NCBI GenBank assembly: GCA_025093555.1
Contig: JAIWNF010000023.1
Span: 715,768 to 779,767, forward strand
DNA: 64,000 nt
Reading direction: 5' to 3'
From: Circinella umbellata
Lineage: Eukaryota > Mucoromycota > Mucoromycetes > Mucorales > Lichtheimiaceae
Part shown: piece by piece, positions 12,848 to 26,100 of the stretch
How positions within the stretch are numbered: the first letter of the stretch is position 1
Layout of the letters: every line of letters begins with the position of its first letter
The notes under the pieces: generated by a model
Seen by the model: the letters and a program-made list of their open reading frames with translations, nothing else
The model's database searches: none
Told to the model about the DNA's origin: nothing
Position numbers and translations under genes: made by a program

Positions 12848-15267
12848 TTTTTTTTCTTTTTTTTTGAAATATTAATATTATTAAGAAGCTGATCGTGATT
12901 GAAAGAAGGAAAGAAAAAGAAAAAAAAGAGCTTGGTTTCCATAATAGGTATAAATTTATGCCGTGCTTCCGACTGGCTGATATTATTTTAATATTTAAAG
13001 AATCTTTTTAGCTATCTAATAGTGTATATAAGACTGTATCAAACCAAAAGATTCGGATAAAGGCAATTGAATGGAATAGACTAATAAAAATAATCCAAAA
13101 TTTACTCAAGGGAATGAAAGAGACTACGTAACACTTCTGACTTATTTAAAAAAAAAAATAGGTGTGGAACCTTATAATATAATGCCAAAAACTTACTTAA
13201 AGATATGAGTTGGTTTAATTCTACGTATCCAAAAAGTGAATAGAAAAGTGAAAATACAAAACGTAAAAAAAAAGCCAAAGTTCTTTTGTTTGAGTGCGGA
13301 TCAATTTGTTCTTATTTATACTGAATGTTACTATAATATCTAATAATATTTAATAGTTATAAAAACTACATATTCAATAACTGTTCATGTTTCTAGTTAA
13401 TTGATAATAGTTATTAATATTTCTTTATGCTTAGTGTCCACCAGTAAAATTCCTTTGAATCCTAATTTAGGCCAAATTATGTATAACTTTTCTCACATAC
13501 CCATAACCCTATTTATTAATACTGCAATTTTTACGTAAAAGGATAATAAAAACAAAATAGGATGGGATTAATTGTATTTTATTCATTCACTCCTTTTAAA
13601 GTTGTTTTATGGTATCTGGATACATTGTATCATAATTGCGTACAAGAACTATGTACCACTTATACAAGGCGTATCATCACCGTTTCATATTCATAAAGTG
13701 CTCAGTCAATTGTGAGTCTCCATAGCAATATTTACATAACAAATGTCCATATCATTTAATACAATAGCATGAACATTCAGAACAGAGTGGAGCCGGTTAT
13801 TATTAATACTATAATCGTTTCAAATACGCTTTAATTCTGTACTTCTTGACCCACCCATTTCCCAGCATGTTATAAGTCTTGTCGATAAGCTACAACGGAT
13901 ATGAAAATGTAAAGTAGTTCTTTTTCTTTATTATCTTGAATTGAACACTTTGGAATGGATGACAGCCTCAATTGTGAAAATGTAGAACTACTCATTATTT
14001 TTCTTTTCCTTTCTCTTTTACTTCTTTCTAATACGTACTGTGTATATAAAAACGATACATAATATAGATCATGAAAAGAAGACTAGCTAGAGAGTGAGAA
14101 CTTTTTTTTTACATTTCTTCAATTTTTTTTCTTTGTTGCCCACGGATGAACTTTTATCAATTTTTTTTTTCTGTTGATGTAAAATAAACTTAAACTTTTT
14201 TGATAATAAACTTTTTTTAGTTTACCAATGTATCATAATCAGGTCATAAAAACTTAAGGTCCCTTTTAATTCCGGGTACTTGTTAAACCCCCGTTAATGC
14301 GAATATTTCGCTGCATAATAAAAATTGATTGGTCGATCTTTTTTATTTTTGCTCACAACGGTAACTTTATTCAGATCACGAGATTCAAAAAGTATTGGCA
14401 ACATTTTCAGCCAAAAAATAAATATTTATGCGTACTTAAAATCATATCAATTCCTAGCAAAATGAATTAAATAGATAAGAGTTTCTTTAAATACTACATC
14501 ATTTGAATCATATCTCCGTCATTTTTCGAGTTTATCACAAAATTACACTATAGACTGATATTTGCCCTTCCCAACTAAAATATATTTACGGAATACAAAA
14601 TTATACTGTATTATTAAAGTGGGTTTTACTTTGACTCAAAATCTCTCTCTTTTTTTTTTTTAAGACCAAGTAACATTACGGAATCCACCGTGATGGTTTG
14701 AGATTTGTCGGGCTCAAAGTAAAAAAAAGTAAAAGATACTAGATAACAACAAGCTTTTTGAGTGTATTAGATATTCCGATCGAAAATGCGTTTATTTTGC
14801 TATGGTCAATTGATTTATTGGTCGATCGTTTTCTATGCAATAACACATCTTAGAAACCCGCCACATACTCTTCTTGGTCACTTTGATCAAAAAAGAGAAA
14901 TCTTTGACCCTATCTTGGGAAGAGTCCTTTTATTTTACACACAAGTCTTCCGTATATAATAGTGTAATCAAGATGTTTCAAGTAGAAAGAAAATCAAATC
15001 AAATCTATTATAAACAAAAACACAAGAAGGCTAATTCTTTTTGTTGGTATCACAAAAAAAAAGAGTTTCCCATCCCCGGTTCTTTACAACGATAAATTGT
15101 GTTATGGAGAGTAAAACTCAAAAAAAAAAATGAGAGAATTTTGCTTTCCACACAAAGAAGTTCACCCATTTGGCTATATAAACAGCGCGTAAATTTTTCA
15201 TGGTTTCGATCTCTTCTTTACTTATTATTTTTTTTTCTTTATATCCATTCTCTCATATATAAACATA
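12848..15267. other. 2.4-kb intergenic region, no convincing gene
   Basis: AT-rich sequence between two divergently transcribed genes, so it contains both promoters. Reading both strands I find no open frame with family features. The longest, near 14874-15335 on the plus strand, is Lys/Phe/Tyr-rich and broken. The region near 14640-14720 is relatively GC-rich but non-coding. No tRNA-like structure was recognised. Confidence 0.5.
15174..15183 (+). promoter_or_regulatory. TATA box of the YcnI-like gene
   Basis: GGCTATATAAACAG sits about 90 bp before the start codon at 15268. The spacing suits a TATA box with a transcription start near 15205-15215, in the pyrimidine-rich stretch that follows. 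A clear TATA box suggests an inducible, strongly expressed gene. Confidence 0.6.
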
Positions 15268-16225
15268 ATGGTTGCTACTACTCTACGTATTGGTTCTTTT
15301 TTCGCTTTGTTGGGCTTTTTGGCCTCCACTACTGAAGCTCATGTGGCGTTCACTACTGATGAAACTTTGGTAATACAAATAGCAATAATAACCAAGTGGG
15401 AGGGAATGCGAAGGAAGTACTTTATTGAAATTTATTCTAATACACATATTATTATATTCTTTATCTTTCTTAATTGTAGCCTGGTGTACAACTTAATACA
15501 TCTTTGTCTGTCGGTCACGGCTGTGATGGCTCTCCTACTGTTGAATTGTCCATTTCTGTACCTGAAGATATCACCTCTATTGAACCTCAAGAAATCAACG
15601 GTTGGGTGAGTTTTATATTTATTTATTTCGTGATATATCAATTTTAAAAACATACAACTAATCATATATGATAAACGGATGTAACTTATTATATTTATAG
15701 AACTTGACTCTCACTCACCGTAATGGATCTTCTGGTCCTGTGAGCAATTTCACTTGGGTTGGTGGTCCTTTAGATGCACATGCATATCAAGCTTTCCCTG
15801 TTCTTATTCAGGTTCCCAATGTTGATGTCAGCCAAAACAACGTTACTTTGTATTTCCCAGCCATTCAACGCTGGTATGTATTTTTTATATTTATTTATTT
15901 TTGAATAACTAAAACTCTCTATTAGCAAAAGTTGCTATCATACATAGTATATTGTTTCTGAATTCAAAATTATCATTTAAATAGTGAGAATGGAACCAAT
16001 GCATGGGTATTTGAAGGTGCTGATGAACAAGCTGAAGCCGCTAATCAAAAACCCGCTCCTGCACTTGTCATTACCAGCACTCCTTCTAACTCTTCATCAG
16101 AAGAAGGTCATGGTGATCATAATAATGCTTCTGGTGATGATCAAAGTGGTGCTCAGCAACTTTTTGGACTTACTGCTGCAGTTGCTGCTAGTGCTTTTGG
16201 TGTTGCCTACCAATTCCTTTTGTAA
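15268..16225 (+). CDS. Secreted YcnI-like (DUF1775) protein, probably GPI-anchored
   Basis: Four exons (15268-15369, 15480-15605, 15701-15873, 15985-16225) give about 213 residues. A hydrophobic signal peptide ends at about residue 24 (LASTTEA), so the mature chain would begin with His25 (HVAFTTDETL). The core carries the hallmarks of the YcnI/DUF1775 family: VGHGCDGSPT, a strand-rich middle ending in AFPVLIQVP, then YFPAIQRC and ENGTNAWVFEG. A Ser/Asn/His-rich linker and a hydrophobic tail (LFGLTAAVAASAFGVAYQF) follow, with small residues upstream that could be a GPI site. In bacteria YcnI binds copper through the mature N-terminal histidine, and that residue is conserved here. I infer a cell-surface copper-binding or copper-delivery role. 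Several N-glycosylation sequons (NTS, NLT, NGS, NFT, NVT) fit secretion. Confidence 0.8.
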
Positions 16226-16557
16226 AGAAATATTGAATATTTCTCTTACTGCGCTTTTTCATTTTCGTTTATAATCTCTGATTATTCAATTATATATATA
16301 TATATCAATATGGTGTATTGAACAAATAGCACATTATACATATTCAGCATAGTACTATTTTTTATATAGCTAGCTACTTTTTTAATTATTCTTTATTTTT
16401 TTATTTTATTTTTTGCGTTCTTTTAAACCCTGTATATTTATCATCTCTTGTTTTTTTAAAAATTAAAATCGTATTTTTTTTATTATGTAATAAAAATGGC
16501 ATAAAACAAAAAAAAGAGTAGTTATATTTTATTGTGTTTGTATAATTTATAAAGGTA
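16226..16557. other. Convergent intergenic spacer
   Basis: About 330 bp between the stop codons of the YcnI-like gene (plus) and the cyclase gene (minus). It is AT-rich with T-tracts and should hold both 3' untranslated regions and polyadenylation sites. No gene is seen. Confidence 0.6.
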
Positions 16558-19500
16558 TTAAGATGTGTCACCATCATCATCATCGTGCTGTACAGAGCTC
16601 GAAGATTCGTAAGGTCGTAAGGAACACATCATAGCTGTACGAGCAGGTAATGATGTGTCCGGGTTACAATATTCATTAGAAGGTATACCAAGCCGCTCAA
16701 ATTCTTCTTTGGCTTGATTCGTCCAATCAACGCGTTCTTCTTCAGTAAAGGCATATTTACCTAAAACTGCACAATAGAACGCTTGGAGAAACTTAACTTC
16801 ATGCAAGCATTGCGTTCTATCGAAACCATGACTCAATATCTATAGAAATATAAATATTACTTAAAATAAAAACGACACGGTTTTGTTTTTACGTATGTTA
16901 CATGCAATTAATAAATGTTTATTCAAAATTACCATATATCCTTCGACAGTTCGATCGGTGCTGATATATGGAAGTGCTCGAGCAAGAAAAAGACATGGTT
17001 GAATGAATTCCCAAAATTTAACCTTGTGGAAAGCTTCATTTATTTTAACCACGCACTCTAAGAACATATCGTATTCTCCACTCACAGCTAGATAATAATC
17101 GGTACCACCGTTCTCTGCCAGATAAAGAAACCCCATCGTACCAAATATTAATCCATATACTGGTAAAATATTTGCTGTATATTAAAAAATATAAGGGTTA
17201 ATATACTGAATGATTTGTTTCTATTGTGTGTACAAAAAAACAATTACATATCAAAGAACAAGGGTTTGATTGTTAATTGATAACTTATGCTTTTATGATG
17301 AAGTTACCTGTAACTGTCATGGTAGGAAGATATTTGAGAAAAGATGTTATGTGTTTTAAAGTTTGACGACGTTTCTCGGAACGAGCATAATAGTAAAGTA
17401 AAGTACCATGAATTGCCACACGAAGATAATCCATTACATTCGTCAACTGAGCTTCCAATAATAGTACGAAGGGATCGGCTTCACGCAAACGGCACATGAC
17501 AAGGGAATGTGCAACATGGTAAAGTGCCAACCAAATCTCAGCTTGATGGTCACCATTACTATGAACCGTGTCTGTCATTTGCTTTAACAATGCTAAGTCA
17601 CCTGGCGAAGAATCCAACTGTCCTTCAAATATACGCATTGTAACAATGACTCGTATTGCACGGTAAAACTCCTGACAGTCGGTTACGACACCGAGCGTTT
17701 GAGTTGACTTAATGGCTTGGTAAAATATTTCACGCGCCTTTCGAAACCTGCCAGAGGAGAAACATAGAATAGCACATGCATTCAATGTACCTGGATCGGC
17801 ATTATCGTTCATATGTGTCAGTGCGCGTGATATGTAATAAACACCTGTAGATTTATTGCCATTAATCCAATTCACTAGGGCTGCGCGTCCCAAAAGATAT
17901 GTATATCGTACCCCTCGGTCTTCGATACGCTCACATTCATTTAGACCAGCAAGGCAAGCAAAAACAAACTTGTCACCTATTCCACGAAGATAGTAAATAT
18001 GACATAATTGGATCATGATTTCGATGATACGACGACCTAATTCCTTTTTCACCGTGGAATTTGGTATACACTTAACATAATGAGCAATATGTCGATGTCG
18101 CCACTGTGAAAATTGAACCATCCAAAATCGCCAGTGAAATTGGAAGTTGTTAGATGGCCAGGAAAATCCAAGACATTGAAGTGATTCCAACAGATATTTT
18201 TCCCCATCATCGAATTCGCTTCGCATGGTCAAACAAATACCTAACTTTCGATAAATGTCGCTTCGATGCACCAGTCCATATTGACCAACCAATTCTTCAT
18301 TATTCTCCAAAATGTTAGCAATTTGTTTAAGGTTTCTGGCGGCTTCGGGTAAGAGAAAAGATCGCATGTCCAAACGTGCCAATGCTTCAAGATAATACAG
18401 TTGTTTCCCCAGTCGGTCTGTTTGTAAATAATGGCGTGTCACTTTTCCGAGTAGTTGAACATAATTTTCGTGGTTGAGTTGACTTTCATAGTATTGTGCA
18501 AGTCGCTGATGTAGATCATTACGTATTTCAAAGGAAACGATATCGTATATACAATCTGGAATGGAAACATGTGAGAAGGAATATAAATCATTAGTGTTTT
18601 CAAGTGAATTGCCTTGATATCCTGGCCTTAAAAAGTGATATATGTCGCGCTTATGGATCTCGTTTCGAATCTGTTCCAAATCGTGGCCGCGGAATATTTC
18701 ATTTTCTGAATCAACAGCAAGGACTTCATATACACTGAAAAATTGATCTAAGCAACTTGCAACCTATATTAATAATTAGCAATACTAAATAAGTTAATTG
18801 TTTTTTTATAAAAGTGGTACAGTATCGGTTAAATTACTAACAATAAATAAATAACTTACGGTTAGAAAAGTTTGAAAGCTGGCATCTAGCCGGTCATATT
18901 GTATTTTGATGATTCGTTTGAAGTTAAAGTCGCCAATAAGATCTTCCAAGTCGAGTTTGTTACAACTTGGAACTAGTTTACCCATTGATACCGTAACGTG
19001 ATTAAAATCTTTAAGTAAAAGGGCGACATTTCTTTTTTTTTTTGTTTCGTTTGATGGAGTATTAATGTTATACAACAAAGATTTAAGTTAGTTTGAAATA
19101 CGGAAACATTTACCAACTGCTTTAAAATATCATCATTGAGACTTTTTTTTTAACATACTTGACATAGAGTGGATTACCATTCGTGCGTTCCTATTGTTTA
19201 GCAAATAATTATATTTATACAATGAGTTAGGTTATAATAATTCTGATATATAATTATTATCTTTTTTTTATGCTACATTGAAATAGTGCTACCTGAATTG
19301 GTCCAACAATTGAACGACTCACTTCTGTTACACCTTTTGGAAAAGCATGTAACACCACCTCGCCAATTTCATCTGCATTGAGACCATTCAAAACAATACG
19401 CTCAAAAGAACCTGTTTTACACATTTCATCGATAAAAGCATTCTGAGTTCTTTGTCGTGGTCGTGTTGCAATAATCAATAGCACCTTACTACAGACTAGA

Positions 19501-22500
19501 TGAATTTGTTTCAGGCATTCAATTGATGCGCTGTCTACCCCTATATATATTAAATAATAATATTAAGTACAATCACATTTATACAGAAAGAATTCTATGA
19601 AGAATTATTCCAATTTTACCTGAACATACATTGAATATCATCACAAAACAATACCAGACTCATATAATCTGACACATATTCTATCATACGTAACACAAGA
19701 TTCTGTAAAATCCTGTCTCGACTTCGTTCGTCCAAACGTTTGGTATATTGATTTTCATCAACATTACTCATTGATGGAAAAATGATTCTGAATAAAGGCA
19801 AATAATTTTCGTCCTCGCCAAATTTGTCAAGACAATAAAGAATGTTTGATGCTATATCTTTTTCTGTCAATTCATTTCTAAGGCAAAACGCTCCAACAGG
19901 AACTGTTTGCTTCTGAAATCTGGATCGAGAAGAACGTTCGCCGCTACTTACTGTCGACACTTCATGATTCTTGTCTGCTGAAGAGGCATGTCCTGAATTA
20001 GAAACAGAAGAAGAATTTGGCTCTTCTGAATGTATATTCGGGTTTATTTCAGGAATTTCTGATGTAACAATCAGTTCAATTAATGACGCGAACATACTTC
20101 TAAGCAAGAAGAACTTGGTTCTTTTTTCGACTTTGTTTTTTTTTTAAGTAAAGTAAAATATAGATATATGAATTTGATGAATACTGCTGCATTTCTTTAT
20201 TCATAGATACCATCAACTCTCTCTCTCTCTCTCTCTTTTATTTTGCCTCACTTACCTTCAGTGCAAGATGACCAACTGTCCAAAATAAAAATAAAAAGGA
20301 TACATAGAGTTACTGATCTATAATGAATAAAACACTAAAAAATTTTCATGTACTTTTTTTATACTTACCATACTGTCAAATCATCACTCATAATTGACTC
20401 TTGAAGATTATGACAAAAATAAGTTTTTCCTACACCTGAGGGACCAGAAATAATCATCAAATGATGATTCTGCATCTCACACCAATCATTTACAAATGTC
20501 GTTCCTCGTTCCATTTGTATCTTATATCCAACAAAATCATCGTTAGTAGGACGAATAGGGAATCGTTTTCGTTTACCAGCCCATAGTCCGAATTTTTGAA
20601 TACCATAGATTTTGATAGGGTGAATTTTACCCTTGACATAATTTTCACCAAGGTCGTCAAAATCACATAAGCCGCCAATTTGCTGTCGAGTTCCTTCATC
20701 ACATATTACGTTTTTTTTGCTGAAAGGAAATTTGAGCATGCGTACAGCAAGGATAATGACATCACCAGCAATACCTGGATCACGTCGAAACGGGTTTCCT
20801 TGAGGTACAACAGCATTGAAAATGACACCTGTGGCTAATGATATAGCAAAATCTGCTAAATTAGATTTTCGTAATTGCTCCCGGATATCAATAGCTGCTT
20901 TGGCGGCAAAAACTGCTTCTCGTTCATGCGAAAATGGAGGAAGGCCAAAAACGCATAGTAAGGTCGCACCTGATAACAAATCAAATATTATAAACGAAGC
21001 GAAAAATAGTTGGTAAACGATCTATTTCTCTTCTTTTTTTTTCATCTCCCTACCTTTATCATCAATAGCAAATTGTTGTAAAACACCTTCATATTTCACC
21101 GTGGCTTTGATCACTGCTAACATTGCATCTTGACAAGCTTGAAGTCCTTCATCTGTCACTACATTCACAGCTCCAAGGCTAACAAACATCACAGTGGAAT
21201 CTCTAAACTGAGCTTGGAAATTACCATCCACAGTCCTGGATAATCGATATACAGCGCTACGATTGACATATCTATAATAATATGGATTGGATTCTCCAGA
21301 AAGTTGCATGTAGGACTTGTTTCTTATGCGGGGGATAAGTGGCTCAATATTAAGTTTCGAGGCTTGTCGTTTTAAACCTGGTTTATCTTGCAGATACATT
21401 GCATTTGGGGATTCGCGACGATGATGAGCACCTCCGTGTCGCCAAGATGATGATGTTGTAGATACTCTGTTATGTTGTGGTCCTCCTCCATGATCTCGAT
21501 CTCTTACAACATAAAATCCATCACGATGCTCATATGATAAGTAATCCATAGATAAAGATCGAATACGATCATAAGCTTCCTGTGTAAGGCTCATTTCACC
21601 TGCCTTAGCAACGGACAATGCTTCATCCAAAGAAGTCACAGCAGGACCACCAATAGCATATTCTAGTCTTCCATTATATTGGAGATATATGTCACTCCCA
21701 TTGGACACATTAGGATTTTGTTTTATCAACATTGAATGTCGATAAGCCTTGGACCAATTTACTTCTGCGTATTCTGGATCAATTTCTCCAATAATAATGT
21801 TGGTCACTTCGCCACAACTCAATGCAATATGTAATTCTAAATCAACAGTGCGAAGATCTCTTGTTAATACACTTGTTTCGCTTCCACGTCGCTGCCTTTG
21901 TTTGTGACGTTTAAACAAACTTGTTAAACTCCAGCGAGAAAATGACCAGGATAAAGCTTCGTTTTCTTCAAGTCGTTGTGAAAAACGTCGTCTAATACTA
22001 TTATTACTTTTTTTTCGTCTCGTTGCTCTACGTATCAGGCGATTGAAAATATTTTTTCTCTTTCTACCATTTTTTAAATCAATTCCTGGTGGTTGCCTTT
22101 GCTCTCTAGAAGAGGAAGATGATGATGGATGTTGCTGTGATTGTTTCTCGTACTCATTTCTGACTTCAAAAAGACTGTAACGAGGTCCACCATCGGGGGT
22201 TTCATCCCTTGATCCACGACGGATCTCTCCATCAGCGCTACGATGTTTAGATCGTTCTTCGGCAGTTAGATATACTTGATAATGTGAGAGCCGTGCTAGT
22301 AGTTGTGAGCCACATTCAACAGCTCGACGCATCAATGTATTCTTTTTACGTGCGGATACCTCTATTTTTTCAGATTGTAAAAGAGGGTCAAGATCAGGTG
22401 ATTGATTCAGACCTGACAAATTGGGCTGGAAACAAACAAGAACTGCATCGCCTAGAAACTAATATATAGACGTATACAAAAAAAAAAAAAGATCGTCATG

Positions 22501-23126
22501 GAAACCCAAATTTTTGTTGTCATTTCCTTTTAGTGTTTCAACTTATTTTTTTTTGTTTTGTTTTTTTGTACCTTGACAACATCACCACCGTAAAATTCGA
22601 TAATTCGAATGCACTATCAAAATCTATCTTAGTAAATGTATATATATATATATATATATACGATCATCATCTTCTTTTTATGCTTTACCTCTCCCATATA
22701 TGCCCCAACTTCCAGTGCAATGGCTTCAGCACCTGAGTCCCCTTTTTCTGTAGCAAGCGTCATCAACTAAAATATTACATACGTCTTTCGGTGTCTATAT
22801 ACTCATACACGCATTTAAATAAACTAGAACACGTACAGTACTAAATCCTATATGATTTTTATTTTATTTTTGAAAGCGCAAGTCAACAATTTAGGTTCCT
22901 ATTTTTACAGGTCCCCCTATTTAATACATGTTAATTTATATTACCAGCAATGTCCACCATGAGAACAACACCAAATTGAGTTTGCCTATATGGAATGGGT
23001 ACATTGTCTTCGTTTGCATGAAGGATTCGAATGTACTATATTAGTAATACTGTTAATGAAAACTACATATTTTAACTTTTTTTTAATCAACCGGACCTTA
23101 GGAATGTAGGGTGCAATATTGGACAT
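16558..23126 (-). CDS. Soluble-type (ADCY10-like) adenylate cyclase with ATPase and TPR-like regions
   Basis: Fifteen exons on the minus strand (23097-23126, 22945-23035, 22837-22847, 22689-22766, 22572-22613, 21054-22458, 20369-20969, 20256-20275, 19630-20130, 19293-19540, 19159-19190, 18860-19031, 17308-18763, 16933-17174, 16558-16839) give about 1,736 residues. The start ATG follows an in-frame TGA. The first cyclase domain has both metal-binding aspartates (about D38 in VDIAGFSTL and D88 in VVKFLGDAV), but it is interrupted by a long basic low-complexity insert at about residues 125-225. The second, at about 490-690, contains FAIDDKGATLLCVFGLPP, very close to the ADCY10 C2 signature. An AAA/STAND-like ATPase follows (P-loop SGPSGVGKT near 733; Walker B LVLFCDDIQWVD near 920; ERTNGNPLYVK), then a long helical TPR-like region. 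It should make cAMP from ATP, possibly controlled by bicarbonate or calcium as in animals. It is not the Cyr1-type enzyme of yeasts. Confidence 0.9.
20219..20237. repeat. Short CT dinucleotide run inside a cyclase intron
   Basis: A CT repeat of about nine units lies within the intron between exons 8 and 9 of the adenylate cyclase gene. On the gene strand it is a GA run, so it is not the polypyrimidine tract of that intron. Confidence 0.7.
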
Positions 23127-26100
23127 TAAAGAAATTGCTTCACCACTTCAATTATTTCTAACTTTTTGATCCTTTTACAATTAAGGAAAAATAGAAAAAG
23201 AAAGAAAGAAAGAATAAAATATCATTTTAACAAACGGAATAATTTGTAACCACACACACACACACACATATCCATATACTATTCACACATACTCTCTCCC
23301 TCCTCTTACTTCTCTCCACCAGCTTGGAATGTTTCCGAATAATTTCATCGGATAATTTTTCTCTTCCATATCAATCAGTCAAGTTCAAATTAAAAAATGT
23401 TTTTAAGAAAAAAATTACAAGGAACATTTTTGTATAAATCCTCATGAGTAATGAAAGATATTATGATTAAATGTACAGGCGATTTGATAATCTCCCATTT
23501 CTTGAAGTTCTATTGATATATATATATATATATATGTTACACTTTGCTTGTTGCCACCCAAATGAGGATATGTCCCATCCTGTCAGTGAACTGTCATTAT
23601 ATATATTATACTAGCTTATATTAAAAATCTCAGGTCGTCGTAATGTAACATGCTGCGATTCCATCTTTTTTTTTTTTTTTTTTGCTAATTTAAATAGCTT
23701 GTGTGATATATGATACAGACTGAACAGACACATGGAAAAGCAAGCGGTGATAAAGAGGCTCAACATATAAACAGCGAATATGTTTTTCCTTACCCTTATC
23801 GTAATCTTTTTATCAGTTTTACGTACTGCATTTTTACATTCATTCTTATTTGTGAATTTTACTTCCCCTCTCTACATTCTCTTACTAAACGACTGTTAGT
23901 TTTATTCACTGTTATATTTGTTTTGCCTTTAAATTTCAAATTGATTAGGGGCTGCAGAAAAGTAACCAGGTGCACCTATAGGGGGGAAAATCGATTCTAA
24001 TCTTTAATATTTTGATAAAAAGAATATAAGTTTCAGCCTAGGCTAATTATCATATTAGCTTAGCATATTCCATTTTTTTGAGTCCATATTGATACGTAAA
24101 CAACAGCATATAAACTGCTCATAATTCTCTGATATTTGATAATTATATACTTTTTATGCTTATTTTAGTGGAAGATCAAGAAAGTAAACTTATGAACTAC
24201 AAATATATGAATTTATTACTGGAAAAAAGAATAGTAATACTTCTATATAATGACAACAAAAAAAATATTAAATGTAGATAGATACTTCTAATCAGCAAGT
24301 GTTCTTTTAAAAGTCTCTTACAAGCAAAAACAGACTCTACTAAATAAAAGAAAACGGGTAATACATTTATCTTATTGTAACATGAGAGAAGAGAGCAAAA
24401 AAAAAAAGAAAAAAGATTACTACGTATGTACGCGTTCAATGAAGAAAAGATAGTTGATCACTTCTAAATGAGGAATACCAATGTAGTACTTTATAATTGA
24501 TGCAGACTTATAAAAGAAAATCAATATAATAGTTCCCATTTTGTTGTTGGTCATAGATGAAATAGTAAAAAAATGTTACCACGAGCTCGTTTTATTTATT
24601 TATTAGTGTTGTTGGTGCCAACAGGACACGCAAACATTATTTTTTCAATTACAGGATACTCACTAAACCAGGAAAAGAGCAGATCAACAACAATATATAC
24701 CAAGTAAAAAGTTATATAGCTGACATCAGCAGAAACAGATATTTTACACATTCGTCATATTTGTTACTAAAACATTAGTAATGTCTTCACTCGTTTTTAA
24801 GTATACATAAAGATACCAATATATAATTCACTTATAGCTTCCTCTCTGTATCTAAAGATAATTATACTTTTCTTCTTGAACACATAAATAATAGAGGGTG
24901 GTTGATACTAAACTATATTATATACATTAAGTATATCAACAACCAAAATCGATATACACTATCGATGAACTGAAATGATATTATCTCATCTACTAATAGT
25001 AGTAAATCACGACGATCTTTCTTACATAAAAGTCCACTAAATAAAACTCAAATATAAATATCCTTATTAACACCGAAAAGAGATATTTTTCTCTCGGTGA
25101 TTCATCAGAATATAGTAATTTCTTTTACTTCTTCTCTGTTTGACCCCCCCCCAAAAAAAAAGAACTGATTATAACTTTATAACCACGAGAAACTAACAGA
25201 CTAATGCGCTTTAATTTGTTGATTCCCGACGTTATTTTTTTTAATTGAGCTCGTGCGCCAGAATTTTTTTCAAAAAGCTCCGTCCAATGTCAGATAAGTT
25301 AAATTTGGGTAACACAAAGAAAATCTAAAAAACCTGTTATGTAGAGCTTTTCCTGATACATGGCTATCCACATTACAATGGATCGAAGCATTTCCGGAAA
25401 AGAAAATGCGGCGCATATACATATACAGATACCTACCCACCCAAGGCTTTATGTAGTATATATATATATATTACTGTAATAAGTTATTTATTTTCTTTGT
25501 AAAGAATAATATAGTAATAACATCAAAGATTGAAATAGAGAACAAAAATGGTTTCAACTACTAAAATATGAAATCAATAGACTACCGAATTTCTGTTTTT
25601 TTTTACTTATTTATAATATAGTATAATAGCAAGTGCGCGGAAGTTTCGGCCATCTTCCTCAATGCTTATTTTTAAGAGGATAAATTATTATTATTTTTGA
25701 TAAATCATAAAAGAATTGGAGGAAATAAGGAGGGGTGGCTGTTAGGTTGAAAGAAGTTTTGCCGCATTGTAGCACTTACCAATGATAAAAATGATAATAT
25801 GATGCTTTATTTTTTTTAGTGTAATATATACCTTGGGAGTATTCCATCTTTATTTGATGAATAAACTTATTTAAGCGATGCCAACAATTTTTATTACCAT
25901 TCGTATTACCTTGGAACCTATTTTTAATGTTATATAACAGGCTTTTTCACACACTTGTTCTTTTACCTTCTTTTTTTTTTCTTTATAATGTAAATTAGAA
26001 TAGTGACACAAGCGCACCATGGAGTAACTCATTTGTCTATTGTCATCATCATTATCTTATTGACTAATATTATTTATAGCTTTTAACTCTCAAAGTTCTT

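Noticed and set aside
19031..19158. Coding-looking phrase SLNDDILKQL after the cyclase NPLYVK motif
   Set aside because: It cannot be joined in frame without an indel. The 127-nt intron 19032-19158 gives NPLYVKNVALLLKDF, which is in phase and fits the ATPase family, so the phrase is treated as intronic coincidence.
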